The notes under the pieces: model-generated
Seen by the model: the letters and a program-made list of their open reading frames with translations, nothing else
Databases searched by the model: none
Told to the model about the DNA's origin: nothing
Program-made: the position numbers and the translations under genes
Part shown: one piece after another, positions 13,447-13,561 of the stretch
Layout: each line of letters begins with the position of its first letter
How positions within the stretch are numbered: position 1 is the stretch's first letter
Source: an uncultured Clostridia bacterium
GTDB lineage: Bacteria > Bacillota > Clostridia > Oscillospirales > CAG-272
Direction: 5' to 3'
DNA: 13,561 nucleotides
Assembly (NCBI GenBank): GCA_937893945.1
Contig: CALCTA010000127.1
Span: forward strand, 1-13,561

Positions 13447-13561
13447 ATGCCTGTTATCGGAATTGATCTTGGAACATCCAATACTTGCGCCGCTGTCGTT
13501 GCAAATGGCAATCCTCAAGTTATTCTTGATGAAAAAGGCCGATCCACACTCCCTTCGGTCA
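13447..13561 (+). CDS. DnaK-type Hsp70 chaperone, N-terminal fragment
   Basis: The first 38 codons of an Hsp70 ATPase domain: IGIDLGTSNTCAAVV is the phosphate-1 nucleotide-binding motif and DEKGRSTLPSV matches the following conserved segment. The window ends inside the gene. No Shine-Dalgarno sequence is visible before the ATG, in contrast to the Clostridia-like genes. The motif reads GTSNTC rather than the more usual GTTNSC, so this could be a DnaK paralogue (HscA- or HscC-like) rather than the main DnaK. Neither GrpE nor DnaJ is visible. Confidence 0.85.
   Translation, partial: MPVIGIDLGTSNTCAAVVANGNPQVILDEKGRSTLPSV

Noticed and set aside
1..13561. CRISPR arrays, tRNA or rRNA genes, insertion sequences
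   Set aside because: No regularly spaced direct repeats, cloverleaf-type sequence, rRNA segments or transposase motifs were found by reading both strands.

Overview
The window is best read as a contig from a gut-type metagenome in which about 11 kb of one low-GC Gram-positive (Clostridia-like) chromosome is joined to pieces of other genomes. The first ~11.0 kb is coherent. It has dense short operons, strong AGGAG-type ribosome binding sites, sigma-A-type promoters (TTGNNN-17-TATAAT), G/C-ended codons and intrinsic terminators. The proteins are housekeeping types: MurA, ProA, LepA, a class I DAHP synthase, an RluA-family pseudouridine synthase and a DUF3810 protein. No species can be named from the sequence alone.

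Layout of the chromosomal part. (1) 29-616 is a flavin-reductase-fold protein. (2) 617-1036 is a 420-bp AT-rich gap with six TTTTCCACA-type DnaA-box-like 9-mers, two of them inside a nested inverted repeat; it ends in the promoter of the next operon. (3) 1037-4472 is a plus-strand operon: RluA-type pseudouridine synthase, DUF3810 membrane protein with a HELAH motif, and murA. (4) A bidirectional terminator at 4492-4516 separates it from a minus-strand operon read from 6864 down to 4525: a second flavin-reductase-fold protein, proA and a YfcE-type phosphodiesterase. (5) A divergent promoter region (6865-7105) starts both that operon and a monocistronic DAHP synthase (7106-8140) with its own terminator. 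(6) 8197-8292 is a 31-residue Cys-rich membrane microprotein on the minus strand. (7) 8379-9443 is a Gfo/Idh/MocA oxidoreductase on the minus strand. (8) 9639 onward is the promoter and gene of LepA (EF-4).

At about 11,030 the lepA reading frame runs into AT-rich DNA with different codon use, and the last ~160 residues expected of LepA are absent. From there to about 12,216 the sequence looks like a Bacteroidetes-type phage or prophage structural region: the C-terminus of one structural protein, a terminator, then a Shine-Dalgarno-less coiled-coil tail-type protein with an internal 77-residue repeat. A ~100-bp patch at about 12,217-12,316 carries, on the minus strand, the ribosome binding site and first codons of an unrelated gene. 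Phage-like sequence then resumes (12,317 to ~12,739, with a bidirectional terminator and a small minus-strand gene). It is followed by another ~100-bp coding patch, a short palindrome, and from about 12,890 a third genome with a Pro/Ala-rich protein and the first 38 codons of a DnaK-type Hsp70.

The most likely explanation for the right end is assembly misjoining, since several genes are cut at the joins. I do not see a convincing new defence or mobile system. The best biological leads are the DnaA-box-like cluster with its nested palindrome, the Cys-rich microprotein, and the DUF3810 protein placed between an RNA modification gene and murA.
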